A stretch of 36,922 bases of DNA from Bacteroidales bacterium (GCA_012517855.1 JAAYUD010000103.1:1-36922), one strand, 5' to 3'; shown: positions 24,157-33,174, counted from the first letter of the stretch. Notes: generated by a model not told the origin, from the sequence alone. Program-made: numbers and translations.

Positions 24157-24834
24157 ATGAATAATGAGATAAGATCGCCTAAAACGAAGAACAAGATTCC
24201 AGAACCGACTATTCGCCGATTACCTTGGTATCTGTCCAATTCAAAACTGCTCAAACAAAAGGGCGAACGTTTTGTCTCATCGACCCAATTGGCTAAAGAG
24301 ACTGGCATAGATTCTTCTCAAATTGCAAAAGATTTGTCGTACGTCAATATATCCGGACGGACAAGAGTAGGATATGAAATAGATTCTCTCATCTCTGTCC
24401 TCGAATTCTTTCTAGGATTTGTCGGCATTCACAAAGCTTTTCTTTTTGGAGCCGGCAGTTTAGGCGCTGCTTTACTTGATGATTCCGGACTCTCCCACTT
24501 CGGTCTTGAAATCGTTGCGGCTTTCGACGTCAACCCCAAACTTGTAGGAACAAAAGTAAATGGGATCCCTATCTTTCATACAGACGATTTCCCCCAAAAA
24601 GCAGAAATGTCTAGTGTGAAAATCGGTATTTTGACTGTGCCGATAGAAATAGCTCAAGGCATTACCGATATAATGATAGAAGGTGGTATTAAGGCGATAT
24701 GGAATTTTACCCCTTTCCGTATTCGAGTACCTGAAAATATTGTAGTACAAAACACATCACTCTATGCCCACTTGGCGCTTATGTTCAATAGACTAAAAGA
24801 AAACACGGATGAAAATTATCCTGATAGGAAATAA
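24157..24834 (+). CDS. rex: Redox-sensing transcriptional repressor Rex
   Basis: This 225-residue cytoplasmic repressor senses the NADH/NAD+ ratio. The N-terminal winged helix covers residues about 18-85: PTIRRLPWYLSNSKLLKQKGERFVSSTQLAKETGIDSSQIAKDLSYVNISGRTRVGYEI. The Rossmann domain has FLFGAGSLGAALLDDSGLSHFGLEIVAAFDVNPKLVGTKVNGIPIF, and later KIGILTVPIEIAQGITDIMIEGGIKAIWNFTPFRI and a C-terminal domain-swap helix (SLYAHLALMF). The start is set by the promoter at 24098-24131. Its last 26 bases overlap the next gene, which ties it to a FAH-fold protein and ispF in one transcript. Confidence 0.95.
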   Translation: MNNEIRSPKTKNKIPEPTIRRLPWYLSNSKLLKQKGERFVSSTQLAKETGIDSSQIAKDLSYVNISGRTRVGYEIDSLISVLEFFLGFVGIHKAFLFGAGSLGAALLDDSGLSHFGLEIVAAFDVNPKLVGTKVNGIPIFHTDDFPQKAEMSSVKIGILTVPIEIAQGITDIMIEGGIKAIWNFTPFRIRVPENIVVQNTSLYAHLALMFNRLKENTDENYPDRK

Positions 24835-25408
24835 CAACAATCAAATAGACACATACAACCCGTTGCAAGAGCCGTTCCATTTTATGAAACCGGATTCGGC
24901 TTTACAGAAGAACAACAAACCTTTCTTTATTCCCGATTTTACGCACCGTGTGACAGTTTCCATGCATCCGGTTATCAGAATATCCAAATTAGGTAAAAAC
25001 ATAGTAGAACGCTTCGCATATCGTTATTTTGATGCCATTACAACAGGACTTGACATTTGTGCCGATGATATACTTCAGAAATGTGAAGAGAAAGCATTGC
25101 CTTGGGAAGTAAGTAACTCTTTCGACGGCTCGGCAGTTATTGGCAACTTCGTCACAATAGATCATTTCAAATCGCTGGATACGATAAACTTCAAATTATG
25201 TTGCGATGGCAATACCATTCAAGAAGGCACTATGCAACCTCTGACACTTCATATTGAGCAAGCCATATCCCATCTAAGCACTTATTATACCATGAAAACG
25301 GGTGATTTGATATATATGGGAGCTATGGGAGTAACAGAAGTACATATTGGACAACGTTTACAAGGATATTTGGAGAATGAATTGCTTTTTGATTTCCACA
25401 TCAGATAA
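24809..25408 (+). CDS. Fumarylacetoacetate-hydrolase-fold protein with altered metal site
   Basis: This 199-residue protein is of the FAH fold: KPFFIPDFTHRVTVSMHPVIRISKLGKNIVERFAYRYFDAITTGLDICADDIL, then ALPWEVSNSFDGSAVIGNFV and GDLIYMGAMG. In active relatives the segment before RI.KLGK reads YEVE with two metal-binding glutamates; here the aligned positions are Ser51 and His53, while the third ligand, Asp82, is kept. Loss of both glutamates would impair the usual divalent-metal hydrolase or decarboxylase chemistry, so the protein may be non-catalytic or changed in function. It begins inside the 3' end of rex (26-base overlap), and ispF follows after 17 bases. Confidence 0.75.
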   Translation: MKIILIGNNNNQIDTYNPLQEPFHFMKPDSALQKNNKPFFIPDFTHRVTVSMHPVIRISKLGKNIVERFAYRYFDAITTGLDICADDILQKCEEKALPWEVSNSFDGSAVIGNFVTIDHFKSLDTINFKLCCDGNTIQEGTMQPLTLHIEQAISHLSTYYTMKTGDLIYMGAMGVTEVHIGQRLQGYLENELLFDFHIR

Positions 25409-25425
25409 CTATTTAGATAATAACC

Positions 25426-25917
25426 ATGAATATTAGAGTAGGTTTTGGATATGATGTCCATCAATTGGTAGAAGGGCGCAAATTATTTCTGGGCGGCGTC
25501 AATATTGAACACTCAATGGGGCTGTTGGGACACTCAGATGCCGATGTATTGATTCACGCCATTTGTGATGCACTTTTGGGAGCTGCAAATTTGCGTGATA
25601 TAGGTTATCACTTTCCTGATAGTGACGAACGTTACCACAATATAGACAGCAAAGTATTGCTCCGCGAAACAGTGGCTTTATTGTTTGATAAAGGATATGC
25701 CATAGGCAATATCGATGCGACAATTTGTGCCGAACAGCCTAAACTAAACCCGCATATCCCGTCCATGCAACAAACACTTGCCGATGTGATGGGAATAGAC
25801 AACGACTGTGTATCTATCAAAGCCACCACGACAGAAAAACTTGGTTTTACAGGACGCAAAGAAGGTATTTCGGCCTATGCGACAGTACTAATCGAGAAAA
25901 TCCCTGAGAAAAAATAA
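25426..25917 (+). CDS. ispF: 2-C-methyl-D-erythritol 2,4-cyclodiphosphate synthase
   Basis: This 163-residue enzyme of the MEP isoprenoid pathway forms a trimer and cyclises CDP-methylerythritol phosphate with release of CMP. Metal ligands are Asp10 and His12 in GFGYDVH and His44 in GLLGHSDADVLIHAICDALLGA. Other motifs are DIGYHFPDSD, NIDATICAEQPKL and the C-terminal KATTTEKLGFTGRKEGISAYA. It is the third gene of the rex unit. Its stop lies only 4 bases from the end of the convergent transporter gene, so the two transcripts must overlap at their 3' ends. Confidence 0.97.
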   Translation: MNIRVGFGYDVHQLVEGRKLFLGGVNIEHSMGLLGHSDADVLIHAICDALLGAANLRDIGYHFPDSDERYHNIDSKVLLRETVALLFDKGYAIGNIDATICAEQPKLNPHIPSMQQTLADVMGIDNDCVSIKATTTEKLGFTGRKEGISAYATVLIEKIPEKK

Positions 25918-25921
25918 GCTT

Positions 25922-27580
25922 TCAAACAAAAAACATCACGATAACCTGCACGATGATAACCCGTACAAACATAGAAATAGGATATACCGTAGCGTAGCTT
26001 ACCGATGCTCTGTCGCCCGGCATAATATCATTGAGATATGTCAGAGCCATAGGATTGGCCATACTTCCGCACAACATACCGGAGATGGAAGGGAAATCTA
26101 CCTTGTGAAGCTTCAAGACGATAAGCCCCGTGACAACAACAGGAACAAATGTAATGAGAAAACCAAGCCCTATCCACATCAGTCCTTCCGGACGGACAAC
26201 AACTTCAAAGAATCTAGCCCCCGCAGAAACGCCCAAGCACGCCAAATAAAGTGATAGCCCCAGTTTACGAAGCATCAGATTGGCACTAACTGTAGTATAA
26301 GTGATCAAATGGAAGCGCGGCCCGAAAGTACCCACAAGTATACCCACCAGAATAGGACCACCAGCAATACCCAAACGAACAGGAGCACTCATTCCCCAGA
26401 TATTGATAGGAAAGAATCCTACTACCAACCCAAGTATCATACCGATAAATATAGCCATCATATTGGGTTCATTCAGATTTTTCATCGTGTTACCAACGAA
26501 TTTAGCTACGTTGTCAATCGCTTCACGTTTGCCTACTATTGTCAAAGAGTCGCCATACAGAAGTCGTAGATCGTATGTTGCAAGTAGCTTTACATCGCCA
26601 CGAGTCACTCTACTGATATTAATGCCATAGCTTTTACGAATTTGTAAATCGCCCAATCGCTTACCGTTCAGTTCGGGACGAGAAACAATGACATTACGCG
26701 ATTCTATTTCCCCATCTACAGCATTCCAATCTATTTTACCGTTGTTCCAGTCTTTCTCTTCTTTCTTTCCAAAAATCATTTCCAACTCTTCCACCTCTTT
26801 CTCCGTTGCTACGATCAACACCGTATCCCCCTTTTCCAATTTCTGCATAGAACTTGGCACAATAACCTGATTGTTACGCCATAAACGAGAAATCACAAAT
26901 TTAAGATGACTTTTGTCAACTACCAACCTGATCGTTTTACCATACAGAGCTGGATTACAAACCGTATATGCGGCAATATACGTATCGTTATGATCAGTGT
27001 TGTGCACTTTCATATCGGCAGGACGAACAAAGAATTTCTTTACGAACAAAATGGCGAATATTACTCCGACCACGCCCAAAGGATAGGCAACAGCACATCC
27101 TAATGCTGCTTCACTACTTGATATATGAATTGACTCGAGTGCTTGTTGAGCAGCACCGAGCGCAGGAGTATTGGTAGTGGCTCCACACAAAATACCCATC
27201 ATATCGGGAATCGATACCGAACACAATTTTCCTAATATCAAAGTCAGAGCTGTTCCTGTAAAAATCAAAAACAATCCCCATACATTGAGCATCACTCCCC
27301 CATGCAGAAAAGAGCTGAAGAACCCTGGGCCAACCTGAAGTCCTAGCGCATAGATGAAAAGAATGAGACCAAAGCTTTCAGCATAATCCAATACATGAGG
27401 TTCCAGTTTTAAGCCAAAATGTCCGGCCACAATTCCAACAAAAAACACAAAAGCGACTCCCAACGAAATGCCAAGAATTCGAACTTTGCCCAGAGCCAGA
27501 CCCGCCGCACATATTATCGACAGAACGACAATAGCTTGGATAGACGATGGTACGAAAAGTAGACTATTTAAGAAATCCAT
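25922..27580 (-). CDS. Putative transporter of the aspartate-alanine antiporter (AspT/YidE/YbjL) family
   Basis: This 552-residue inner-membrane protein has five or so helices at residues 12-180 (AAGLALGKVRILGISLGVAFVFFVGIVAGHFGLKL, GLILFIYALGLQVGPGFFSSF, GILCGATTNTPALGAAQQAL). Two TrkA-C-type soluble domains follow at about 200-370 (YGKTIRLVVDKSHLKFVISRLWRNNQVIVPSS and NGKRLGDLQIRKSYGINISRVTRGDVKLLATYDLRLLYGDSLTIVG). A second helix block repeats the first (PVRLGIAGGPILVGILVGTFGPRF, ISGMLCGSMANPMALTYL). The duplicated GLCG(A/S)..NP.A motif is the mark of this family. The substrate is unknown. A -7 box lies at 27638-27645. Confidence 0.88.
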   Translation of the reverse strand: MDFLNSLLFVPSSIQAIVVLSIICAAGLALGKVRILGISLGVAFVFFVGIVAGHFGLKLEPHVLDYAESFGLILFIYALGLQVGPGFFSSFLHGGVMLNVWGLFLIFTGTALTLILGKLCSVSIPDMMGILCGATTNTPALGAAQQALESIHISSSEAALGCAVAYPLGVVGVIFAILFVKKFFVRPADMKVHNTDHNDTYIAAYTVCNPALYGKTIRLVVDKSHLKFVISRLWRNNQVIVPSSMQKLEKGDTVLIVATEKEVEELEMIFGKKEEKDWNNGKIDWNAVDGEIESRNVIVSRPELNGKRLGDLQIRKSYGINISRVTRGDVKLLATYDLRLLYGDSLTIVGKREAIDNVAKFVGNTMKNLNEPNMMAIFIGMILGLVVGFFPINIWGMSAPVRLGIAGGPILVGILVGTFGPRFHLITYTTVSANLMLRKLGLSLYLACLGVSAGARFFEVVVRPEGLMWIGLGFLITFVPVVVTGLIVLKLHKVDFPSISGMLCGSMANPMALTYLNDIMPGDRASVSYATVYPISMFVRVIIVQVIVMFFV

Positions 27581-27637
27581 AAATATTCCGACTTACATTT
27601 ATATCAACAGTATCAACCACTTTTTACATGATTTCTG

Positions 27638-27645
27638 CAAAAATA
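27638..27645 (-). promoter_or_regulatory. -7 promoter element of the AspT-family gene
   Basis: The minus strand reads TATTTTTG, followed by C, 57 bases before the start at 27580. Confidence 0.5.
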
Positions 27646-27762
27646 CTAATAATAATCGAAACACAGAGCATCCTACACGTATTTCGTCTTCGCCGAAAAG
27701 ATTTTTTTAATATAGCAGAAACTTATCTATACAAGATATTTTCAAACTAACTAGAAAAAGAT

Positions 27763-27770
27763 TACATTTG
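27763..27770 (+). promoter_or_regulatory. -7 promoter element of the small unknown gene
   Basis: TACATTTG, followed by C, lies 26 bases before the ATG at 27797. Confidence 0.55.
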
Positions 27771-27796
27771 CAAATCATTTAACGAACCACACAAAT

Positions 27797-28216
27797 ATGT
27801 TAGAAAGAGACTATATACTAAGATTGCTCAGCAAGTTCTTCGAAGAGTTGAGCTTATATCTGAACCGCAAGCACAAAGGTATCGAAGATCAGATAGAAAC
27901 ATTCTACACCAGCTACTTTCGTCCATCCGAATTCTATATTACAAGCAACAAAGAAGACGTATTGAAATCTCTGTCAGAATATGATAAAGACGAAGAAGAA
28001 TATAGAATGGAGATGCTTGCCGAGCTCCTTTGTCAAGACGGGTTGGAACGAGAAGACGGTAACAAAATAAACTTATTGCAGAAATCACTGTTCCTATACG
28101 AAAGACTCGATGAACTAAGCACTACATATTCGTTCGAGCGCAAAAGAAAAATACAAGAGATACTGGGAATTATAGAATACTGTATGCAAAAAGAAAAAGA
28201 GTCTTCCGACAAATAA
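27797..28216 (+). CDS. Small hypothetical helical protein
   Basis: This 139-residue, highly charged, probably all-helical cytoplasmic protein opens with MLERDYILRLLSKFFEELSLYLNRK. It continues with acidic helices (VLKSLSEYDKDEEEYRMEMLAELLCQD, LLQKSLFLYERLDELSTTYSFERKRKIQEILGIIEYCMQ). No signal peptide, cysteine motif or membrane segment is seen. The opening resembles small proteins of unknown function found in other gut bacteria, but I cannot name a family with confidence. It stands as a single gene with its own promoter. Confidence 0.7.
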   Translation: MLERDYILRLLSKFFEELSLYLNRKHKGIEDQIETFYTSYFRPSEFYITSNKEDVLKSLSEYDKDEEEYRMEMLAELLCQDGLEREDGNKINLLQKSLFLYERLDELSTTYSFERKRKIQEILGIIEYCMQKEKESSDK

Positions 28217-28359
28217 CCGAAAATAAGACTTCCATTTCATCCAGCTCTATTCGTATTCGGTAACGTCGGCTTACAGAAGAAAAATAATGCAATAACAAGA
28301 AGCATATCTCTTCCGCTAAAATTTTGCTATTTTTATCTACATAAATCGTAAAATTCCTT

Positions 28360-28367
28360 TATCTTTG
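28360..28367 (+). promoter_or_regulatory. -7 promoter element of the antiporter gene
   Basis: TATCTTTG lies 29 bases before the ATG at 28397. Confidence 0.55.
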
Positions 28368-28396
28368 TAACACAATAAAATTCACGAATCGCATTT

Positions 28397-29353
28397 ATGA
28401 ACATTCTATATCTCATTATCGGTTTGATACTGATCATTTTAGGTGCCAACGGACTGACAGATGGAGCCGCATCTATTGCCAAGAAGTTGAAGATTTCTTC
28501 ACTGGTCATCGGTCTGACAATAGTAGGCTTCGGCACTTCGACTCCCGAACTGAGCGTAAGCATCTCTTCAGCATTAAAAGGCAGTGCCGATATAGCCATC
28601 GGCAACATTGTGGGCAGCAACATATTCAACACCTTGTTTATAGTTGGATGTACAGCCATGATCGCCCCTATTGTTATCACTCGCAACACGATACGGAGAG
28701 AAATTCCACTTTGCATACTAGCCTCTGTCGTCCTCCTTATATGTGCCAACGATGTATTTTTAGATCATGCTCCGATGAATGTGATCAGTTCTACCGACGG
28801 ACTCATCTTGTTGTGCTTCTTTGTCATCTTCATAGGTTACTCGATAGCCATATCCAAAAACACAAGTGAAAGCACGGCAGAGATTGAAGTAAAAGTTCTA
28901 CCTCTTTGGAAGTCTATAACTTTCATTGTATTGGGACTCGCAGCACTTATTTTTGGTGGACAGATATTTGTGAACGGCGCTATAGGCATTGCCAGAGGAA
29001 TGGGTATCAGCGAAGCAGTGATAGGCGTCACTATCGTAGCGGTAGGCACTTCGCTACCCGAACTTGCCACATCGGTAGTAGCTGCTTTGAAGAAAAATCC
29101 CGAAATTGCTATCGGAAACGTTATTGGCAGCAATCTTTTCAACATATTCTTTATACTTGGATGCTCTGCTACCGTTACCCCTCTCTTCCCTAAGGGAATA
29201 TCCAACTTCGACTTCCTCTGGTTGATTGCTTCGTCTGTATTGCTCTGGTTCTTCGGATTATTCTTCGGAAAGCGAATCATCATGCGTTTCGAAGGTATCA
29301 TTCTACTTTTAGCATGGGTTGTATACACCGCTTGGCTTATCATCCGGATGTAA
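28397..29353 (+). CDS. Calcium/sodium antiporter of the CaCA family (YrbG-like)
   Basis: This 318-residue inner-membrane protein has ten helices in two homologous halves. The alpha repeats are GFGTSTPELSVSISSALKGSADIAIGNIVGSNIFNTL and AVGTSLPELATSVVAALKKNPEIAIGNVIGSNLFNIFF; both contain the G(T/S)S.PEL and GN..GSN.FN motifs that bind Ca2+ and Na+. It exchanges cytoplasmic Ca2+ for Na+ or H+. It is a single gene that converges on manA. Confidence 0.95.
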   Translation: MNILYLIIGLILIILGANGLTDGAASIAKKLKISSLVIGLTIVGFGTSTPELSVSISSALKGSADIAIGNIVGSNIFNTLFIVGCTAMIAPIVITRNTIRREIPLCILASVVLLICANDVFLDHAPMNVISSTDGLILLCFFVIFIGYSIAISKNTSESTAEIEVKVLPLWKSITFIVLGLAALIFGGQIFVNGAIGIARGMGISEAVIGVTIVAVGTSLPELATSVVAALKKNPEIAIGNVIGSNLFNIFFILGCSATVTPLFPKGISNFDFLWLIASSVLLWFFGLFFGKRIIMRFEGIILLLAWVVYTAWLIIRM

Positions 29354-29371
29354 TAATCGCAGAAAAAAGAA

Positions 29372-29387
29372 GGACGAACTCTCGTCC
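29372..29387 (-). terminator. Terminator hairpin of manA
   Basis: On the minus strand the 6-bp stem GGACGA / TCGTCC with a 4-base loop is followed by TTCTTTTTT. It lies in the 67-base gap between the convergent antiporter and manA genes. The neighbouring CGTCCT can form an alternative pairing. Confidence 0.65.
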
Positions 29388-29420
29388 GTCCTCCGTCTGA
29401 TACTATTTATATAATCCGTT

Positions 29421-30392
29421 TTAAATATACACTTCCAGCAACTTAGCTCCTTCACTCTCTGGAACAAGCGTTACTTCATTTATAGAAGCCGGCAACAAAA
29501 CAGTTTCCCCACTCTGAACAGAGATACTATTTCCCTCATTATCTGTTAACTTGCAACTACCTCCACAACAAATAAAGATAACAAAAGAATCGAGTTCGGA
29601 ATAATCGCACGAGATTTCTTCAGTCAAATCGTAAAGAGAAGTAGTGAAATAAGGACAAGCCACCAATTCTACAGGTTCGTCTTTCACCGCGTCGTACTGA
29701 GTACGATAATCGTCGAGTACTTCGTAATTTATAGCATCGCGAGCCTGATCTACATGCAATTCGCGAGTTTTACCATTCGCATCCTTCCGATTATAATCGT
29801 ATATTCGGTAAGTAATGTCAGACGTTTCTTGTATCTCTGCAAGAAAAACACCGGCACCGATAGCGTGTACACGACCAGCAGGGAGGAAAAACACATCTCC
29901 AGAATGAGCATCGTGTGCCATCAACACTTCTGAAAAAGTATTATTGAAAACACGTTCCTTATATTCTTTCTTTGTTATTTGCTGCGAAAACCCAGAAGTG
30001 ATTTTTGCCCCTTTATCGGCATCAATCACATACCACATCTCGGTTTTACCCAACGACCCATGGCGTTGTTTTGCCATCTCGTCATCTGGATGAACCTGAA
30101 CGGAAAGATCTTGCTTGGCATCTATAAATTTAATAAGCAAAGGGAATTTTTCGCCGAAATTAGCATAATTCTCTTCGCCCATCAGTTCAGCTTTATAGTG
30201 CCGTATCATTTCAACAATGGTACAACCCTTCTCCGGACCATTAGCTACCACAGATTCGTCACCTTCGAGACCAGAGAGCTCCCAACTCTCTCCTACATCG
30301 GGAAGATTATCACTTAGATGTTTGAATGGGATAATTCTGTTACCTCCCCAGATTTTTGTTTTCAGGATCGGTTCAAATTTTAAAGGATACAT
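29421..30392 (-). CDS. manA: Class I mannose-6-phosphate isomerase
   Basis: This 323-residue cytoplasmic zinc enzyme interconverts mannose 6-phosphate and fructose 6-phosphate. It shows KPILKTKIWGG-like LKFEPILKTKIWGGNRI at the start, GESWELSG, the metal motif LSVQVHPDDEMAKQRHGSLGKTEMWYVID, and FFLPAGRVHAIGAGVFLAEIQETSDITYRIYDYNR (second metal and catalytic Arg region). The C-terminal jelly roll is short, as in Bacteroides and Bacillus enzymes. It is divergent from the galactose operon, with a -7 box at 30460-30467. Confidence 0.94.
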   Translation of the reverse strand: MYPLKFEPILKTKIWGGNRIIPFKHLSDNLPDVGESWELSGLEGDESVVANGPEKGCTIVEMIRHYKAELMGEENYANFGEKFPLLIKFIDAKQDLSVQVHPDDEMAKQRHGSLGKTEMWYVIDADKGAKITSGFSQQITKKEYKERVFNNTFSEVLMAHDAHSGDVFFLPAGRVHAIGAGVFLAEIQETSDITYRIYDYNRKDANGKTRELHVDQARDAINYEVLDDYRTQYDAVKDEPVELVACPYFTTSLYDLTEEISCDYSELDSFVIFICCGGSCKLTDNEGNSISVQSGETVLLPASINEVTLVPESEGAKLLEVYI

Positions 30393-30459
30393 TTTAATAA
30401 AAAAATATTCGTTTAAATACTTCGGTTATTTTAGATTTCTTAATGTCTCTATTTCGGGA

Positions 30460-30467
30460 CAAACTTA
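30460..30467 (-). promoter_or_regulatory. -7 promoter element of manA
   Basis: The minus strand reads TAAGTTTG, 67 bases before the start at 30392. Confidence 0.45.
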
Positions 30468-30673
30468 CAAATAAATTATGAAAAAAGAATGATAAACAAC
30501 GAAATTAATTCTTTTCTAAAAGGCATATTTATTAGATGATATGCGAAATTAAGGGCAATATCCTATTACTCCTTTAAACTTTCATAAAACAGACATTACT
30601 TTTTGTATACATTACTTTGGAGATAAGAATATAATTGTTTTCTTTGCATGAGAAATATTTTAAAATTGAAATA

Positions 30674-31771
30674 ATGAAGAGCACTTTTCCAACAGAAGAG
30701 AATCTTTCGGGATTGAAAGCGGAAGATTTTCAAAAAGAAATAAACGGCCGGTTTACCGACCTTTTCATTCTCCGCAACAAAAATGGTATGGAAGTAGCAG
30801 TCACTAATTATGGCTGCACAGTGTTGTCGATTATGGTACCGGATAAGAACGGTAAATATGCTAATGTCATCTTAGGGCATGACAACATAAATAGTGTAAT
30901 AAATAGTCCGGAGCCATTTTTAAGTACAACCATCGGACGATATGCCAACCGTATCGCAAAAGGCAAATTCACTTTATTCGGCGAAGAGAACGACTTAGTT
31001 ATCAACAATGGGCCAAATTCATTACATGGTGGCCCTACAGGATTTCATACCCGTGTCTGGCATGCCGAACAATTAGATGAACGGACCATCGAATTCAAAC
31101 GCCGTTCCTTAAACAACGAAGAAGGATTCCCGGGACTACTTGAAATTCAGATTCGTTACCAATTAGACGAAGAGGAAAATACCATTTCGATGGAATACCA
31201 TGCTACGACCGACGCAGCAACGATTGTGAACCTTACGCACCATGGATTCTACAATTTGGCTGGCATCGACAATCCGACACCAACTATCGATAACAACATA
31301 GTTACCATCAATGCCGATTTTTATATCCCTATTGACGAAAATTCAATTCCTACCGGTGAAATTCTCAAAGTAGACGATACACCTATGGATTTTCGCAATC
31401 CATTTATGATAGGCGAAAGAATAAACGAACGCTTTGGACAACTGATACATGGTGCCGGATACGACCATTGTTACATTATCAACAAACCGGAAAGTGGTGA
31501 ACTTACGCTGGCTGCTACCTGCAAAGAGCCCAATAGCGGTCGTACCATGGAGGTATACACCACAGAAGAAGGAATACAACTATACACTGGCAATTGGCTA
31601 AACGGATTTGAAGGAGCCCACGGAGCAACTTTCCCCGCGCGAAGCGCCATTTGCTTTGAAGCCGAGTTCTTTCCCAACACACCAAATGTGCCCTACTTCC
31701 CATCGTGCACACTACTACCGGGCGACGAATACCAACAAACTACTATATACAAATTCGGTGTAGAAAAATAA
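30674..31771 (+). CDS. galM: Aldose 1-epimerase (galactose mutarotase)
   Basis: This 365-residue enzyme interconverts the alpha and beta anomers of galactose so that GalK can use it. The ATG at 30674 (MKSTFPTEENLSGLKAEDF) is preferred over an in-frame ATG at 30635, which adds an unlike leader. Motifs are NYGCTVLSIMVPDKNG, TIGRYANRIAKGKF, NSLHGGPTGFHTRVW (catalytic His), NLTHHGFYNLAG (second His) and ICFEAEFFPNTPN (catalytic Glu). It is the first gene of the galM–transporter–galK unit. ACATTACTTT occurs twice upstream (30593 and 30609), but no clean -7 box is visible. Confidence 0.93.
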   Translation: MKSTFPTEENLSGLKAEDFQKEINGRFTDLFILRNKNGMEVAVTNYGCTVLSIMVPDKNGKYANVILGHDNINSVINSPEPFLSTTIGRYANRIAKGKFTLFGEENDLVINNGPNSLHGGPTGFHTRVWHAEQLDERTIEFKRRSLNNEEGFPGLLEIQIRYQLDEEENTISMEYHATTDAATIVNLTHHGFYNLAGIDNPTPTIDNNIVTINADFYIPIDENSIPTGEILKVDDTPMDFRNPFMIGERINERFGQLIHGAGYDHCYIINKPESGELTLAATCKEPNSGRTMEVYTTEEGIQLYTGNWLNGFEGAHGATFPARSAICFEAEFFPNTPNVPYFPSCTLLPGDEYQQTTIYKFGVEK

Positions 31772-31818
31772 AACATGACATATCATTATTTTAACTAATT
31801 AAACAATATCAATTTATA

Positions 31819-33147
31819 ATGGATTCAACAAACAAACAAAACGGTAATGTCGTCGCTATTATTACGATGATATTCTTATTCGGTATGATTTCATTCGTTA
31901 CCAACCTTGCAGCGCCTATCGGTGTGATATGGAAGCAGCAACCAGGTATCGAAGGTTCCAATGCACTAGGTATGATGGGAAATATGATGAACTTCCTAGC
32001 ATATCTATTCATGGGTATTCCTGCCGGTAAATTATTAACAAAAATAGGTTATAAAAAGACAGCGCTAGCGGCTATTGGAATAGGTTTCTTCGGAGTGCTC
32101 ATTCAGTATCTGTCGGGCACTTTAGGACTAGGTTCACAACTTTTCGGGCTTCCTACTAACTTCTACATTTATCTGCTTGGTGCATTTGTTGCCGGTTTCT
32201 CGGTATGTATGCTAAATACAGTTGTTAACCCCATGTTGACACTACTAGGCGGCGGCGGTAAGAAAGGTAACCAATTTGTACAGATAGGTGGTACGTTCAA
32301 CTCTTTGATGGGTACCCTCACTCCTATGCTTGTAGGTGCATTAATCGGTTCTGTAACCAAAAATACTGTAATTGCCGATGTCAATCCCGTATTATTCATC
32401 GCAATGGGTGTATTTGTTGTAGCATTCGTTCTTTTAAGTTTCATCCCTATCACAGACCCACAACTACAATCCGAACACATTGTATTCGAATCGAGCCCAT
32501 GGGCTTTCAGACACTTTGTATTTGGTGTTATCTCTATCTTTTTATATGTTGGTGTTGAAGTGGGAATCCCCGGTACATTGAATTTCTTCCTTTCCGATCC
32601 GGATCCTACTAAAGGCGCTCAAATGGATCCGGCTACAGCTGCTACGATTGCCGGATTTGTAGCCGGTACTTATTGGTTCCTGATGTTGATTGGACGTTTC
32701 ATCTCGAGTTTCATCAGTGGTAAGGTTTCAAGTAAAGTTCAGCTGACAGTAGCTTCAACTCTGGCTATTGTGTTGATTTTAGGTGCTATAGCAGCTCCTA
32801 TTGCAACCAAAGTATCAATGCCGGTATTCACAGGAGCAGGTTTCAGCATGGCTCAAGTTCCTATGACTGCCCTACTGCTGGTATTATGCGGTCTATGTAC
32901 TTCGGTAATGTGGGGATCTATATTCAATCTTGCAGTAGAAGGACTAGGTAAATATACAGCAATGGCATCAGGTACATTCATGATGATGGTTGTTGGTGGA
33001 GGTGTTTTGCCTCTATTCCAAAACTGGATTGCCGATGTTACTACTTACAAGGCAAGTTATGGAGTTATCGTTATTGCTCTTGCATTTATTTTATTCTATG
33101 CAGCTGTAGGCAGCAAGAATGTCAACAAAAATATCAAAGTAGACTAG
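31819..33147 (+). CDS. MFS sugar transporter, probable glucose/galactose importer
   Basis: This 442-residue inner-membrane protein has about twelve helices. It belongs to the fucose/galactose/hexose branch of the major facilitator family: IITMIFLFGMISFVTNLAAPIGVIWKQQPG, NFLAYLFMGIPAGKLLTKIGYKKTALAA (the inter-helix loop motif), GAFVAGFSVCMLNTVVNPMLTLLGGGGKKGNQFVQIGGTFNSLMG, and MWGSIFNLAVEGLGKYTAMASG late in the chain. Lying between galM and galK, 47 and 27 bases from each, it is most likely the H+-coupled importer of galactose or glucose. Confidence 0.9.
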   Translation: MDSTNKQNGNVVAIITMIFLFGMISFVTNLAAPIGVIWKQQPGIEGSNALGMMGNMMNFLAYLFMGIPAGKLLTKIGYKKTALAAIGIGFFGVLIQYLSGTLGLGSQLFGLPTNFYIYLLGAFVAGFSVCMLNTVVNPMLTLLGGGGKKGNQFVQIGGTFNSLMGTLTPMLVGALIGSVTKNTVIADVNPVLFIAMGVFVVAFVLLSFIPITDPQLQSEHIVFESSPWAFRHFVFGVISIFLYVGVEVGIPGTLNFFLSDPDPTKGAQMDPATAATIAGFVAGTYWFLMLIGRFISSFISGKVSSKVQLTVASTLAIVLILGAIAAPIATKVSMPVFTGAGFSMAQVPMTALLLVLCGLCTSVMWGSIFNLAVEGLGKYTAMASGTFMMMVVGGGVLPLFQNWIADVTTYKASYGVIVIALAFILFYAAVGSKNVNKNIKVD

Positions 33148-33174
33148 AATATACAAACCAACTAACAAAATATC

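Noticed and set aside
23694-24308. 204-codon minus-strand frame with many hydrophobic residues
   Set aside because: It lies antisense to the rex start and promoter, spans the perfect inverted repeat, and is rich in Phe, Leu and Ser as expected from the complement of A-rich DNA. No family resemblance or promoter supports it.
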